Below are positions 62,756 through 64,000 of a DNA stretch of 64,000 bases, one piece after another (the first letter of the stretch is position 1; each line of letters starts with the position of its first letter). The notes under the pieces were generated by a model. That model was not told where the DNA came from and did not search any database. It was given only the letters and a program-made list of their open reading frames with translations. The stretch covers positions 124,001-188,000 of the forward strand of contig JAMPKV010000005.1 in assembly GCA_039962225.1 (NCBI GenBank), given 5' to 3'. Origin of the DNA: Microcoleus sp. AS-A8. GTDB taxonomy: Bacteria; Cyanobacteriota; Cyanobacteriia; Cyanobacteriales; Coleofasciculaceae. Both the position numbers and the translations under genes were made by a program.

Positions 62756-63277
62756 ATGAGTGTGAGGATTATGCAAATGCGGTTGACCCAGTTGCTCAGT
62801 GCGTTGGTTCTTGCTGCCGCTTCTAGTGGGTTTATTTCAGCGGCGAACGCCCAAACCACTGTCCCAAACCCAACCGGAGAATATACTGGCCCTAGAACCA
62901 TGGGTCTTGACGCATCCTTCACTACCCCACCCAGGCGTCTCGAAACAATTCCAGAGGCATTTAATCGCGCCTTTTTCCAAGAATCTGGAGACTTCTACCG
63001 CAACCGCAAGATTGATCGGCAAATCAATTACATTATTGGTGCTGGTGTACCCTGGGGTGCAGGTTTTCCTGATCTGGAAGTTGAGCGGGATGCTGAACGT
63101 ATCTTTAAACTTTATCGAGAACAATTAGAACTACAGGTTTCCAGTGACCCTGTCATTCGTACCCCCGACTTAGCTAACCCCTTCAATTCTTCACTGCGAC
63201 TCATTTCGGGCCCCCCCCGTTTTGGTAATCGGCTGGAGGGAGGTGAGTTTATTTTCGATAGCGTACCACCTCAATAA
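62756..63277 (+). CDS. Conserved secreted protein of unknown function
   Basis: 173 residues. Signal peptide at about 1-32 (QLLSALVLAAASSGFISAAN, cleavage after ANA). The mature part contains RRLETIPEAFNRAFFQESGD near 60-79 and QINYIIGAGVPWGAGFPDLE near 89-108. I believe this type is conserved in cyanobacteria but know no function. Later in-frame ATGs at 62771 and 62777 could be the true start. The coding sequence includes a run of eight C residues (about 63210-63218). Confidence 0.7.
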   Translation: MSVRIMQMRLTQLLSALVLAAASSGFISAANAQTTVPNPTGEYTGPRTMGLDASFTTPPRRLETIPEAFNRAFFQESGDFYRNRKIDRQINYIIGAGVPWGAGFPDLEVERDAERIFKLYREQLELQVSSDPVIRTPDLANPFNSSLRLISGPPRFGNRLEGGEFIFDSVPPQ

Positions 63278-63328
63278 CCCTGTGCTGGAGTCATCAACGA
63301 AACAGGCAGTGAAACGCGAATTGTTCAA

Positions 63329-63401
63329 TCCAGGGTGCAGGAGTTGAACCTGCCTTGGGCGAATTATGAGTTCGCTGCCTCAACCGCTCGGCCAACCCTG
63401 G
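63329..63401 (-). tRNA. tRNA with CAU anticodon (Ile2 or elongator Met)
   Basis: On the minus strand: acceptor CCAGGGT/ACCCTGG with discriminator A, anticodon stem GCGAA/TTCGC around CTCATAA (anticodon CAT), T arm GCAGG-TTCAACT-CCTGC, no encoded CCA. The AACTCATAATT context resembles plastid and cyanobacterial tRNA-Ile(CAU), where C34 becomes lysidine, but elongator Met cannot be excluded. It is not initiator Met, since the anticodon stem lacks the three G-C pairs. Confidence 0.85.
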
Positions 63402-63545
63402 TTAATCTATTATTACCATATTGGCATACCCACTTTATCTAGGGCCGACGATTTCTATCTCAACCCGTCAAGTGATTCTCCAACTCAGGGCACCGTTCGT
63501 TACACATGATCCAAAGGCATGACTAGTATTTCTCCCACCCTCATG

Positions 63546-63635
63546 CTCATCCTCATATGATCTCCGGTCATCTGGGGCACTCATCTCCGGTCTTACCTTC
63601 TCCCATCCTCATCCTCGTATGATCTCCGGTCATCT
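63546..63635 (+). repeat. Two near-identical 28-nt direct repeats
   Basis: CTCATCCTCATATGATCTCC... (63546-63573) recurs at 63608-63635 with one changed base (A to G), 62 bases apart; a partial third copy TCATCTCCGGTC lies between (63581-63592). ATGATCTCCGGTCAT is itself partly palindromic. Confidence 0.75.
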
Positions 63636-63720
63636 CTGACCCCACTCCCCCCACTCATGTTTCTGGAAACAAGAGATTGACTTTTTTTGAGTAAGTGCTA
63701 AAACAGACAACTAAGATAGA

Positions 63721-63751
63721 AACGGCTTGCTTGTTTTGGCAGCAAGCCGTT
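63721..63751. repeat. Perfect 11-bp hairpin
   Basis: AACGGCTTGCT (63721-63731) and AGCAAGCCGTT (63741-63751) are exact complements with a 9-nt loop. There is no T run, so it may be a leader structure for the gene at 63861 or a small-RNA part. Confidence 0.6.
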
Positions 63752-63860
63752 CCCTATGAATTTTTATGTCAAAATTTTGTGTCGAACGGCTGTCGAGCTG
63801 TAAGAGAAGCATAACTGACAGCAACTTCACGGAGCATGTGCGGAGTAATTTGAATCACTC

Positions 63861-64000
63861 ATGAAATTAAACTCAACTGTAGCTCTCACCTTAATTCTGC
63901 TGGCAATGATGTTAGGTGCCGGTTTTGTGAGTTCGATGTGGGGATTCACTCTCGGTCACGAGGCCCTCAAAGGCGTTACCCAGCCAGATGTTCGCCCCAT
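63861..64000 (+). CDS. Small conserved membrane protein, partial (runs off the window)
   Basis: The first 46 codons are present. MKLNSTVALTLILLAMMLGA then GFVSSMWGFTLGHEALKGVT: one N-terminal membrane helix (about 7-27) followed by a short exposed segment. I recall similar short proteins in other cyanobacteria, without known function. The ATG at 63861 is the first in frame; no strong ribosome binding site is seen. Confidence 0.6.
   Translation, partial: MKLNSTVALTLILLAMMLGAGFVSSMWGFTLGHEALKGVTQPDVRP

Larger units (their letters stand above)
63402..63860. other. Intergenic region with direct repeats and hairpin
   Basis: 459 bases without a gene. It contains two 28-nt direct repeats (63546-63573 and 63608-63635) and an 11-bp hairpin (63721-63751), each listed separately. 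Confidence 0.5.

Overview
The window is cyanobacterial chromosome, most likely from a filamentous or large-genome species. The evidence is frequent GCGATCGC (HIP1) octamers, heptameric STRR repeats, the ndhL - DUF3007 - trpA gene string, an NtcA-type promoter on nirA, DUF29, DUF928 and DUF2949 family proteins, and many Ser/Thr kinases, GAF/PAS histidine kinases and WD40 proteins. No phage, plasmid or CRISPR module was found.

Layout. 1-1.2 kb: 5' end of nirA with its NtcA promoter, then a hairpin-rich gene-poor stretch. 1.2-15.2 kb: a HEAT-repeat protein and a transport-rich block (two TauE/SafE exporters, one paired with DUF1634; two CadD-family transporters plus the remnant of a third; DUF202; an APC permease facing a LysR regulator; a prohibitin). 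15.7-25.4 kb: a carbon-overflow block (phosphoketolase, sugar/H+ symporter, acetate kinase) followed by a MerR - DinB - methyltransferase - aldo/keto reductase string. 25.7-32.1 kb: signal peptidase I and a small surface-sugar set (E1-type dideoxysugar dehydrase, glycosyltransferase, hexapeptide acyltransferase). 32.2-36.1 kb: two operons, methyltransferase - cupin - unknown protein and alternative oxidase (PTOX type) - YwiC-like protein, whose promoters carry the same 14-nt sequence TATGAGCTAGCTCA at exactly the same distance from the same ATAAGGGTAG element. This looks like a small regulon of a CRP/FNR-type activator and is the strongest candidate here for an undescribed system. 36.1-46.5 kb: DUF29, a HEPN-like protein, a kinase, an isochorismatase-fold hydrolase, two very small membrane proteins, DUF2949, a GAF-PAS histidine kinase, a Crp/Fnr regulator, a GAF-PAS protein and a cNMP-gated MscS channel. 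47.2-52.3 kb: a CHASE2 nucleotide cyclase with guanylyl-type substrate residues, DUF928, trpA, DUF3007, ndhL. 52.5-63.9 kb: intronless tRNA-Leu(UAA), a methyltransferase, a kinase-NTPase followed by a separate 14-repeat WD40 protein, a 5'-truncated histidine kinase, a kinase with SH3 domain, pyrE, a secreted protein, a CAU tRNA, and the start of a small membrane protein.

Family names come from recalled motifs and sequence character, not from a database search. Start codons were often moved from the longest frame to an internal ATG with a better ribosome binding site or a more usual family start; this is stated in each entry.
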